This document shows positions 1-4,921 of a stretch of DNA of 5,994 nt, piece by piece. Position 1 is the first letter of the stretch; the number at the start of each line of letters is the position of its first letter. The notes beneath the pieces are model-generated. The model was not told where the DNA came from. It saw only the letters and a program-made list of their open reading frames with translations, and did no database searches. The DNA is taken from the NCBI GenBank assembly GCA_020058145.1, contig JAGVEP010000148.1:1-5994 (forward strand). The letters run 5' to 3'. A program made the position numbers and the translations under genes. The stretch comes from Phycisphaerae bacterium (GTDB lineage Bacteria; Planctomycetota; Phycisphaerae; UBA1845; Fen-1342).

Positions 1-84
1 TGCTGGGCGCGGCGGGCCGCCGAGCGCCTGAAAATGCTGGCCCCGCGCCCCCTGCCCCCGTCCCAGCCGGCGGAGTCCCCATGA
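1..84 (+). CDS. 3' end of an unidentified upstream gene (partial)
   Basis: Frame 1 is open from the window edge and ends with TGA at 82-84, giving a 27-residue tail that begins CWARRAAERLKMLAP and ends in a proline-rich stretch (RPLPPSQPAESP). The stop overlaps the ATG of the next gene as ATGA, and the next gene's Shine-Dalgarno (GGAG at 72-75) lies inside this tail. That arrangement is typical of translationally coupled operon partners, so I infer a real gene rather than random open sequence. The product cannot be named from 27 residues. UbiX genes often sit beside UbiD- or UbiA-type genes, which makes those candidates, but nothing in the tail confirms either. The ubiX frame is also open to the window edge. 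Confidence 0.5.
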   Translation, partial: CWARRAAERLKMLAPRPLPPSQPAESP

Positions 85-686
85 AGCAGATTGTGCTCGC
101 CATCACCGGTGCCAGCGGCGCCGTCTACGCGCAACGCCTGGCCGAGGGCGTGCTCGCGGCGGGCGCCCAACTGCACTTGGTCGCATCGCCCCACGGCCGC
201 CGCGTGCTGGCCGACGAACTGGACCTGCGGCATTTCGACGCCGAGTCGTTTCTTCCCGGCGCGGCGGGCCACACCACCGTCTATTCGTACCACGACATTG
301 GCGCCCGCATTGCCAGCGGCTCGTTTCGCACGGATGGCATGGTGCTCTGCCCGTGCAGCAGCAACACGCTCGCGGCCGTCGCCGGCGGTCTGGCGGACAA
401 TCTCATTACGCGGGCCGCGCTGGTGACGCTCAAGGAAGCTCGGCGTCTGATTCTCGTGCCGCGCGAAACGCCGCTCAGCCAGATCGAGATCGCCAACCTG
501 CTGCGGGTCAGCCAGGCCGGCGGCGTTGTCTGTCCCGCCTGCCCCGGCTTTTACATGCGGCCCGCGAGCATCGCCGACCTGGTGGATTTCGTCGTCGGCC
601 GCGTGCTGGACCTCCTGGACCTGCGCCACGAACTGCCTGTCCGCTGGAATCCCCACCCGCAACGCACGGACGACACCGCCCCGTAG
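81..686 (+). CDS. ubiX: UbiX-type flavin prenyltransferase
   Basis: 201 aa, close to the usual family length. UbiX transfers a dimethylallyl group from dimethylallyl phosphate to reduced FMN. The resulting prenylated FMN is the cofactor of UbiD-type decarboxylases (quinone biosynthesis, including the MqnL/MqnM branch of the futalosine pathway, and other aromatic acid decarboxylations). It is a soluble cytoplasmic flavoprotein. Visible hallmarks: the N-terminal strand with TGASGA at residues 9-14 (FMN binding), PCSSNTLA at 91-98, DNLITRAA at 106-113 with LKEARRL following, VPRETPLS at 126-133, and PACPGFY at 152-158 followed by RPASIADLVDFVVGRVLDLL. Start: ATG at 81 with GGAG 5 nt upstream, overlapping the previous stop by ATGA, which suggests coupling. 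The TAG stop (684-686) lies inside the first unit of a hairpin repeat array, so the last few residues (after the WNP at 189-191) may be recent. It converges with the minus-strand dockerin-type gene. A paralogous flavoprotein decarboxylase role is less likely given the RETPLS and PGFY motifs. Confidence 0.95.
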   Translation: MKQIVLAITGASGAVYAQRLAEGVLAAGAQLHLVASPHGRRVLADELDLRHFDAESFLPGAAGHTTVYSYHDIGARIASGSFRTDGMVLCPCSSNTLAAVAGGLADNLITRAALVTLKEARRLILVPRETPLSQIEIANLLRVSQAGGVVCPACPGFYMRPASIADLVDFVVGRVLDLLDLRHELPVRWNPHPQRTDDTAP

Positions 687-790
687 CGTCCGGGCTCTGT
701 ACCGGCCTGCAGCGGCCGGGCTCCGTACCGGCCGGTAGCGGCCGGGCTCTGTACCGGCCGGGACGTAGCGTCCGGGCTCTGTACCGGACG
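683..790 (+). repeat. Hairpin repeat array A (four units)
   Basis: Four units, each a header GTAGC (GCAGC in unit 2), a 7-nt left arm, an 8-nt loop and a 7-nt right arm. Loops are at 694-701, 720-727, 746-753 and 776-783; they read GCTCTGTA except unit 2 (GCTCCGTA). Arms: unit 1 CGTCCGG / CCGGCCT (imperfect), units 2 and 3 CGGCCGG / CCGGCCG (perfect), unit 4 CGTCCGG / CCGGACG (perfect). The third base pair is G-C in units 2 and 3 and T-A in unit 4, a compensatory change. Loop-to-loop spacing is 26, 26 and 30 bp. The array begins at the ubiX stop codon and lies in the gap between convergent genes. Confidence 0.85.
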
Positions 791-838
791 GAAAGCCGCA
801 GCGCCGGGAAGCTCACGCCGAGGTCTAGAACCGGTCCA

Positions 839-871
839 CCTCCCCGGCCCCACAGGCGGGGGTCGGGGAGG
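839..871 (+). terminator. 13-bp stem-loop in the convergent gap, possible terminator
   Basis: Left arm CCTCCCCGGCCCC (839-851), 7-nt loop (852-858), right arm GGGGTCGGGGAGG (859-871). All 13 positions pair if G847 and T863 form a G-U wobble in the plus-strand RNA; in a minus-strand RNA the same position is an A-C mismatch, so the structure favours plus-strand transcripts. It lies about 150 nt past the ubiX stop. No T-run follows, so it is not a textbook intrinsic terminator; it may instead be an RNA-stabilising 3' structure or another dispersed repeat. Confidence 0.45.
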
Positions 872-879
872 GTACGGAG

Positions 880-951
880 CCTCGTTGCCTCGTTGCCTGT
901 TCGGCGCTTCGTACCTCCGTGCCTTCGTCCCTATGTCCCTTCGTCCCTTCT
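880..951. repeat. Tract with 8-bp period (nine degenerate units)
   Basis: Read in 8-bp steps from 880 the units are CCTCGTTG twice, then CCTGTTCG, GCGCTTCG, TACCTCCG, TGCCTTCG, TCCCTATG, TCCCTTCG and TCCCTTCT. The phase never slips over 72 bp although the units diverge. The plus strand is pyrimidine-rich. The tract ends 1 nt before the stop codon of the minus-strand gene (953-955), so it would be the first part of that gene's 3' untranslated region. An 8-bp unit is not a codon multiple, so this is not coding repeat structure. Confidence 0.7.
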
Positions 952-952
952 T

Positions 953-2956
953 CTATTGCAGTCCCGCCAACACCTGCGCCCAATACGCCCGCTGCTGCTG
1001 GTTACCGCGATTGTGGTGATGCCCAATCACCTGCGTCACAAACGCGCGCAGCGCCGGATGCCGTGCCGCGGGAACGTGCGCACGCATGCCCGTGGCGAGC
1101 TGCTGGGCACCCATCATTTGCTCGTCGCCGGGGCAGCCGGGATCGCACTCCATGCTGAGCCGTGCGATGAACGGACCAACGTCGTCGAAATTCACCACAC
1201 CGTCGCAATTGCAGTCGGCATGAAAAACCATCGACCCCACTAAGCCCGGAAGCGCTTCCGCATAGCCGTCCGGGTCGCTCAACGCCAATACGAATGGGTC
1301 GATATCGTCGAAGTCCACAGCGCCTGTTCCGTCAAGATCGCCTTTGCATGTACTAATCTCGTAGATTAAAGCCCAAGGCGTATTTTTGGTGTATGTCACG
1401 TCACCGATCGTGACCTGGCCGTACTCCCCCCAGCGGTCGGGGTGATTGGCATCGTAGCCGTCGTAATCCACCGCCACAAAAGAGCCTGCGTTGACCAGCG
1501 CACCGTACACATGGATCTGCAACGACCCGGGAACGTTCCCGAACGGACCATCGATCTTGATCTGTCCGGGATTAAACACACTGCCCAGATTGCCGGATAC
1601 TTCGACGGCGGCGTCGCCGAAGTCCTGCGCAAACTCGAGTGTGCCGGTCAAGTCGCGCACGTGCGTGCTCGAGCCCACCTGGATGCTGCCGTCGAAATCC
1701 TGGTGCACAAAGACCTGGCCCGACAGATCGCCATACGGCACGTTCATGGCCCCCAGCGAGCCCGCGTCCACGGTGCCAGCCAGCGTGCTGAACACCGTCA
1801 CGTCACCGATTGCTCCGGTGGTCGTGAGCACGCCGTTGCTGCCCAGGCCGCCGTAGAGCGCGGCGCTGCCCAGCGCGCTGCCGGCGTCAACCAAGCCGTT
1901 ATATGCGTCATAGTCGGTCAACGTGCCGATCGCACCGGCCTGGATGGAGCCGGCCAGACTGAGGCCGTGCAACTCGCAATAAGTGAGCGTGCCGGTGACC
2001 GTCATGGTTCCGTCGAAAAGGCCTTCGAATACCGCCCACGACAGATCGCCGGTCACGGTGATCGTGGCAAAACGGCCGACCTCCCAGTCGACAAACAGGC
2101 TCGTGGGCAACCGGGCCGTGTCGCCAATAGTCAGCGCGCCGTGAAACCATCCTTCGACCCAGCAGACGCCGACGCCGCCCCCGACCTCGATTGTTGCAGT
2201 CGACCAGACGTAGGGCATTCGCAGCATGCCCGGTATATCACCGGTGACTTGGACGCTTCCATCCGGGCCCAGGCCCGCCTGAAGCCAAATCTGGCTCGTC
2301 GGACCCATCGAACCGCCTATGTACAGGTCATCGTTGTACAGGCCACTTGTCACGTCGATCGAGCCGTTGTGCACAGCGGTCGGGGAACCCACCACCGTGA
2401 CGTCCCCAAGTGAATAGCAGCTTATGTTTCCGTCGAGCACGCCGCCGACAGTGATAGTCAAGATGCCCTGCGTGATTTCGACGTAGCGCACGACATCACC
2501 GCCGATATTGAGCGCGCCAGTGCCGTCGGCTTGCGTTGGTCCCTGGGCGTTGAGGTCACCGCTGATTGTAAGTGCCTCGATAGCGCCGGCTACGCCGGTT
2601 CGGCTGATCCGGATCGTACCGACGTCGCGGGCGCCGTAGGCGTGGCCGTTGTGGCCGACGATCGAGATTGTGACCGTGCCGGCGTCTGCGTCGGCGTAGA
2701 TGCCGCCGATGTCGCCCGGGCCCTCGTACGCGCCGTTATTCTCAAGCGCCGCCTCGAATTCAAACGTCTGACCCTCGACGCCGTGGAAAATCGTCACGTC
2801 ATTCGACGGAGGTGGAAAGATCTCATAAAACGGGTATCCGGGGTTATTGGGGTCGTCATAGTACGCGTTGTACTGGTGAATGACGTTCACTACGTCACCG
2901 AGCGCGCCGGGTGCCAGGCAGGCAGCGAGCGCACAGACCAAGATCGTGGTTCTCAT
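953..2956 (-). CDS. Secreted repetitive (solenoid-like) protein with dockerin-like EF-hand repeats
   Basis: 667 aa. Residues 1-20 form a signal peptide (MRTTILVCALAACLAPGALG, likely cut before DV), so the product is exported. From about residue 90 to 530 the chain repeats short strand-like blocks rich in G, T, V, D with GxxxxTVTG- or GSIQVG-type turns, about every 20-25 residues, as expected for a beta-solenoid; no enzymatic motif was recognised. Residues 537-559 and 581-600 are two calcium-binding loops of dockerin type (DLDGTGAVDFDD at 540-551, DCNCDGVVNFDD at 581-592), each followed by a PF(V/I) helix. A 67-residue tail follows, ending in RAYWAQVLAGLQ. The ATG at 2954-2956 is preceded by AAAGGAAA, with GGA 8 nt upstream. 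It lies 64 nt after the PEP-CTERM gene with no terminator seen, so probably one transcript. The binding partner is unknown; no cohesin is in the window. Confidence 0.88.
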   Translation of the reverse strand: MRTTILVCALAACLAPGALGDVVNVIHQYNAYYDDPNNPGYPFYEIFPPPSNDVTIFHGVEGQTFEFEAALENNGAYEGPGDIGGIYADADAGTVTISIVGHNGHAYGARDVGTIRISRTGVAGAIEALTISGDLNAQGPTQADGTGALNIGGDVVRYVEITQGILTITVGGVLDGNISCYSLGDVTVVGSPTAVHNGSIDVTSGLYNDDLYIGGSMGPTSQIWLQAGLGPDGSVQVTGDIPGMLRMPYVWSTATIEVGGGVGVCWVEGWFHGALTIGDTARLPTSLFVDWEVGRFATITVTGDLSWAVFEGLFDGTMTVTGTLTYCELHGLSLAGSIQAGAIGTLTDYDAYNGLVDAGSALGSAALYGGLGSNGVLTTTGAIGDVTVFSTLAGTVDAGSLGAMNVPYGDLSGQVFVHQDFDGSIQVGSSTHVRDLTGTLEFAQDFGDAAVEVSGNLGSVFNPGQIKIDGPFGNVPGSLQIHVYGALVNAGSFVAVDYDGYDANHPDRWGEYGQVTIGDVTYTKNTPWALIYEISTCKGDLDGTGAVDFDDIDPFVLALSDPDGYAEALPGLVGSMVFHADCNCDGVVNFDDVGPFIARLSMECDPGCPGDEQMMGAQQLATGMRAHVPAARHPALRAFVTQVIGHHHNRGNQQQRAYWAQVLAGLQ

Positions 2957-3020
2957 GAGCAGTTTCCTTTCATTTTGAAGCCCAACAAGACAGCTACTGG
3001 TCTGGCGCCGTTGGCTTGCC

Positions 3021-3689
3021 TTATCCGCGCGGTTTGAGTCTCAACAGGCTCGCTCCCAGCAACAGCCAGACTGAACACGGTTCCGGAATCACGCCAAAAC
3101 TAAACCCGGCCCAACGCGACGAGCTTCCCGCATGTAGACCGCCGTCGCCCCAGGCGACGAAGGACGGGCCCACAGCTGCATAGGACTCGCCGCTGTAAGC
3201 CAGGACATAATCGATGTAGAGGTCGTGAGTGAGCATGTTGGGTGAGCGAAGCTCATAATCGTGAAAAACCCCCGCCTCGAATGTCGCGATAATATCTCCG
3301 CCTGCTTGAATGCTCTCGTACCCGAAATAGAGGTGGATCCCCCTCTGCTCATCCGAATTAACCCCGACTATTGGGTCGAGAGGATAAGGTGGGTCTACTT
3401 GGCTGACGCAGAGACGCCACCGCGCCACGAAGAGTTCCTGAGGACCGGGATCCAGCTCTCCCGGCCTATACCAGGCGTAGGCATCGTGCGTACCCGGCTG
3501 CCCGTCGAGCACCAGGGCACCGTCCTCAAAGTACCGCGCGTCGCCCCCTCCGGTGGTGTAGCGCGTCCAGCCCTCCGTTTCTGGGAAGTTGCCGTTGGCC
3601 GCGCTGTATTCCACCCAATAAGGCGTACCCCAGGCCGCTCCCGCCAACAGCAGCGCCACGGTCGTGAGGTTGAGCCATGCCCGAAGCAT
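3021..3689 (-). CDS. PEP-CTERM sorting-signal surface protein
   Basis: 222 aa. Residues 1-21 are a signal peptide (hydrophobic VALLLAGAAW, likely cut near AWG). The C-terminus carries a PEP-CTERM signal: IPEP at 201-204, hydrophobic stretch to residue 216, then basic residues R217, K219 and R221. Such proteins are normally cut and anchored by an exosortase at the cell envelope; no exosortase is in this window. The mature part (22-200) is rich in aromatic residues and strands and contains NFPETEGWTRYTTGGGDARYF and DGALVLDG. I have the impression this arrangement recurs in planctomycete secreted proteins with a lectin-like beta-sandwich, but that is memory, not a search. Start: ATG at 3689 with GAGG 7 nt upstream. 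The previous stop is 3 nt away (TGA, AGG, ATG), implying coupling to the upstream gene, and the dockerin-type gene follows after 63 intergenic nt. Confidence 0.88.
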   Translation of the reverse strand: MLRAWLNLTTVALLLAGAAWGTPYWVEYSAANGNFPETEGWTRYTTGGGDARYFEDGALVLDGQPGTHDAYAWYRPGELDPGPQELFVARWRLCVSQVDPPYPLDPIVGVNSDEQRGIHLYFGYESIQAGGDIIATFEAGVFHDYELRSPNMLTHDLYIDYVLAYSGESYAAVGPSFVAWGDGGLHAGSSSRWAGFSFGVIPEPCSVWLLLGASLLRLKPRG

Positions 3690-3692
3690 CCT

Positions 3693-4475
3693 TCATCCTC
3701 GTATCTGTGTTTCTGCGTTCATAGGGAGCGTGACCGGCGACGCCAGCGCGGGTGGCGGTGCCATTTTTTGAGCATCCACCACGCTCAGAAGCTCCGCGTC
3801 CAGCCACCGCCGAATCTCCCGCGGCGTGCATCCCAGCCGCAGCGCCTTGGTCACCACCCGGCCAAAACTCTTCAGCATTCGCCGCACGCGAACCTCAAGC
3901 GGCACGTTCTTCGCTGGGGCCGCCGGCTCGTGGCCATCAAAAACGCGGCTGAAGGCGGCACACTTCGCGGGTGTGTGCGGCGGTTGCGGATAGCGCCGGG
4001 CCGCTTTGAGCGCCCGGCACACCTTCCACTTGGGGCAAGCTCCCCCGGCGGCGCTGGCAACCCGTTCGCCGAGCTTGGTTTGGGTCAAGCGCGGCAACTT
4101 ACGGCGGCCCTCCTCGTAGGCCGCCAGGAGCGCCTGCGCCCAACACCAGCGCGCCAGGCCGCCGCGGGCGAGTATCCGAGCCAGCCAGCGTCCGAGATCG
4201 ATGGGGTCACGCACCCTGAAGCGCGATTTCGACTCACCTGCCCAGGTCGGCACGTCGAAATCGCCCCGGGCCGGAAGTTGCGCAATGCGCAACTTCGAGT
4301 GAGAGGGTCGAGGAGGCGAGCGCAGAGCCGTCGCGGCCTGAAAGTTGCGCAATGCGCAACTTTGGTTGGCCTTGTTAGTTTGGCTCCGTTCGCCCCGCGC
4401 GATGTCGAGGAACATCGCGGTGGTCAAACATGGCACCGAATGAAACTCGGCCGAGATGCTTTCGCTACCCACCAT
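3693..4475 (-). CDS. Unknown basic protein, upstream member of the minus-strand set
   Basis: 260 aa from ATG 4475; family not recognised. The part from about residue 85 to 250 looks truly coding (strong G/C third positions, helical arginine-rich segments DLGRWLARILARGG, RRMLKSFGRVVTKALRLG). Two stretches resemble helix-turn-helix segments: LTQTKLGERVASAAGG near 130-145 and GCTPREIRRWLDAEL near 225-239, so DNA binding is possible but unproven. No signal peptide or membrane helix is seen. Start choice: ATG 4475 has GAGG 5 nt upstream. The frame is open further to a GTG at 4544, but that extension is built from a heptamer repeat. Residues 1-84 cover two 23-bp palindromes and an inverted repeat, so the true start may instead be a GTG such as 4253 or 4214, making those motifs upstream regulatory DNA. 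The stop lies 3 nt before the PEP-CTERM start. Confidence 0.55.
   Translation of the reverse strand: MVGSESISAEFHSVPCLTTAMFLDIARGERSQTNKANQSCALRNFQAATALRSPPRPSHSKLRIAQLPARGDFDVPTWAGESKSRFRVRDPIDLGRWLARILARGGLARWCWAQALLAAYEEGRRKLPRLTQTKLGERVASAAGGACPKWKVCRALKAARRYPQPPHTPAKCAAFSRVFDGHEPAAPAKNVPLEVRVRRMLKSFGRVVTKALRLGCTPREIRRWLDAELLSVVDAQKMAPPPALASPVTLPMNAETQIRG
4223..4264. repeat. 11-bp inverted repeat with nested inverted repeat
   Basis: GCGATTTCGAC at 4223-4233 is perfectly complementary to GTCGAAATCGC at 4254-4264. The 20-nt spacer contains ACCTG (4236-4240) and CAGGT (4243-4247), a second inverted repeat. It lies 9 nt from the first 23-bp palindrome. It could be an operator or an RNA structure; it may also fall inside the coding region of the unknown gene. 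Confidence 0.6.
4274..4296. repeat. 23-bp palindrome, copy 1
   Basis: GAAGTTGCGCA (4274-4284), a central A (4285), then TGCGCAACTTC (4286-4296): 11 perfect pairs with a one-base centre. Near-zero loop length fits a dimeric protein binding site better than an RNA hairpin. A second copy lies 67 bp away. Confidence 0.85.
4341..4363. repeat. 23-bp palindrome, copy 2
   Basis: AAAGTTGCGCA (4341-4351), a central A (4352), then TGCGCAACTTT (4353-4363). Identical to copy 1 over the 21-bp core; the outermost pair is A-T here and G-C in copy 1, so symmetry is kept although the bases changed. Centres are 67 bp apart. Confidence 0.85.
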
Positions 4476-4480
4476 GGCGA

Positions 4481-4484
4481 CCTC
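4481..4484 (-). promoter_or_regulatory. Ribosome binding site choosing the 4475 start
   Basis: CCTC on the plus strand reads GAGG on the minus strand, 5 nt before the ATG at 4473-4475. It is the best ribosome binding site seen in the 5' part of this frame and favours a 260-aa product over the GTG at 4544. Confidence 0.45.
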
Positions 4485-4511
4485 GATCAGAAGCGCTCTC
4501 GTTCGACACCC

Positions 4512-4532
4512 GGGCTGAGGGCTGAGGGCTGA
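4512..4532. repeat. Heptamer GGGCTGA, three tandem copies
   Basis: GGGCTGA is repeated perfectly at 4512-4518, 4519-4525 and 4526-4532. It lies in the presumed leader of the minus-strand set and makes translation from the GTG at 4544 unlikely to be genuine. No function can be assigned. Confidence 0.8.
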
Positions 4533-4558
4533 GCGTCCGGCCACCCGCCGCTCGTGCC

Positions 4559-4575
4559 CCGGGCAGTCCGCCCGG
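4559..4575. repeat. Short GC-rich hairpin in the leader region
   Basis: CCGGGC (4559-4564) pairs with GCCCGG (4570-4575) around the loop AGTCC. On the plus strand it is followed by TTGTTCT, but no plus-strand gene ends nearby, so a terminator role has no obvious client. Confidence 0.4.
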
Positions 4576-4586
4576 TTGTTCTGAGC

Positions 4587-4616
4587 ATTTTAGGCACGGC
4601 TGGGGCCGAAGTCCAA
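4587..4616 (-). promoter_or_regulatory. Weak sigma-70-like promoter candidate for the minus-strand set
   Basis: On the minus strand TTGGAC (4616-4611) and TAAAAT (4592-4587) are separated by 18 bp, in one of the few AT-richer stretches of the window. It would start transcription near 4580 and give a leader of about 105 nt before ATG 4475. Planctomycete promoter rules are poorly known and such matches occur by chance, so this is only a candidate. Confidence 0.25.
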
Positions 4617-4699
4617 CGAGTTCCCCATTATTTTCGGAAGTACTCTATTCCTAAGTAGATTAGGCGCGCGCCGCCCGGATTCCACTACTCCAACAGACC

Positions 4700-4823
4700 C
4701 GGCCGGGCTCTGTACCGGACGAGCAGCCCGTAGCGTCCGGGCTCTGTACCGGACGAGCAACCAGTAGCGTCCGGGCTCTGTACCGGACGAGCAACCAGTA
4801 GCGGCCGGGCTCCGCGCCGGCCG
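4700..4823 (+). repeat. Hairpin repeat array B (four units, exact 34-bp period)
   Basis: Same family as array A. Loops at 4707-4714, 4741-4748, 4775-4782 (all GCTCTGTA) and 4809-4816 (GCTCCGCG) are exactly 34 bp apart. Arms: unit 1 CGGCCGG / CCGGACG (one mismatch, header missing), units 2 and 3 CGTCCGG / CCGGACG (perfect), unit 4 CGGCCGG / CCGGCCG (perfect). Spacers between a right arm and the next header are AGCAGCCC, AGCAACCA and AGCAACCA. The gap 4545-4921 contains no gene I can support; besides this array it holds an AT-richer stretch (about 4580-4660) and two further hairpins. Confidence 0.88.
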
Positions 4824-4850
4824 GGAGCACAGGCTGTTGGTCTGTGCTCC
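4824..4850. repeat. Perfect 9-bp hairpin abutting array B
   Basis: GGAGCACAG (4824-4832) is perfectly complementary to CTGTGCTCC (4842-4850) with a 9-nt loop. It begins on the base after the right arm of array B unit 4. It lies in the presumed 3' region of the minus-strand 87-aa gene, about 70 nt beyond its stop, but without a T-run. Confidence 0.7.
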
Positions 4851-4855
4851 ACCGC

Positions 4856-4872
4856 GGCGGGCGATGCCCACC
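4856..4872. repeat. Small hairpin GGCGGGC-GAT-GCCCACC
   Basis: GGGC (4859-4862) pairs with GCCC (4866-4869) around GAT, with two further G-C pairs outside one C-A mismatch. I recall similar GGTGGGC...GCCCACC sequences as common intergenic motifs in planctomycetes, but could not check this. Confidence 0.45.
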
Positions 4873-4921
4873 CGACATTGCTGAGTGCTACGACGCTGTG
4901 ACGCTTGAATTGCGGAAAACG

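Noticed and set aside
508..853. Minus-strand open frames rich in RYRARPL and GTEPGRY repeats
   Set aside because: They translate hairpin array A and the antisense of ubiX; the repeat peptide arises from non-coding repeats.
353..1243. Plus-strand open frame of 296 codons
   Set aside because: Runs out of frame through ubiX, the hairpin array, the 8-bp tract and the antisense of the dockerin-type tail.
1247..1260. 14-bp perfect palindrome CGGAAGCGCTTCCG
   Set aside because: A single copy inside the coding region for AEALPG; likely chance in GC-rich coding DNA.
1442..2413. Long plus-strand open frame of 323 codons
   Set aside because: Antisense to the repetitive secreted protein, which has a signal peptide, repeats and EF-hand loops.
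3261..4532. Long plus-strand open frame of 423 codons
   Set aside because: Antisense to the PEP-CTERM gene, whose signal peptide and sorting signal are clear, and to the unknown basic gene; composition fits a high-GC shadow.
4650..4664. CCTAA-GTAGA-TTAGG inverted repeat
   Set aside because: Only 5-bp arms and a single copy; not distinguishable from chance.
4700..4823. Possible CRISPR array (regular 34-bp period)
   Set aside because: The spacers are 8 nt and nearly identical, and the repeats occur in other gaps with different spacing; no cas gene is present.
4590..4878. Minus-strand open frames across array B
   Set aside because: The same repeat-derived peptides (VQSPDATG, GTEPGRY), with no convincing protein outside the repeats.
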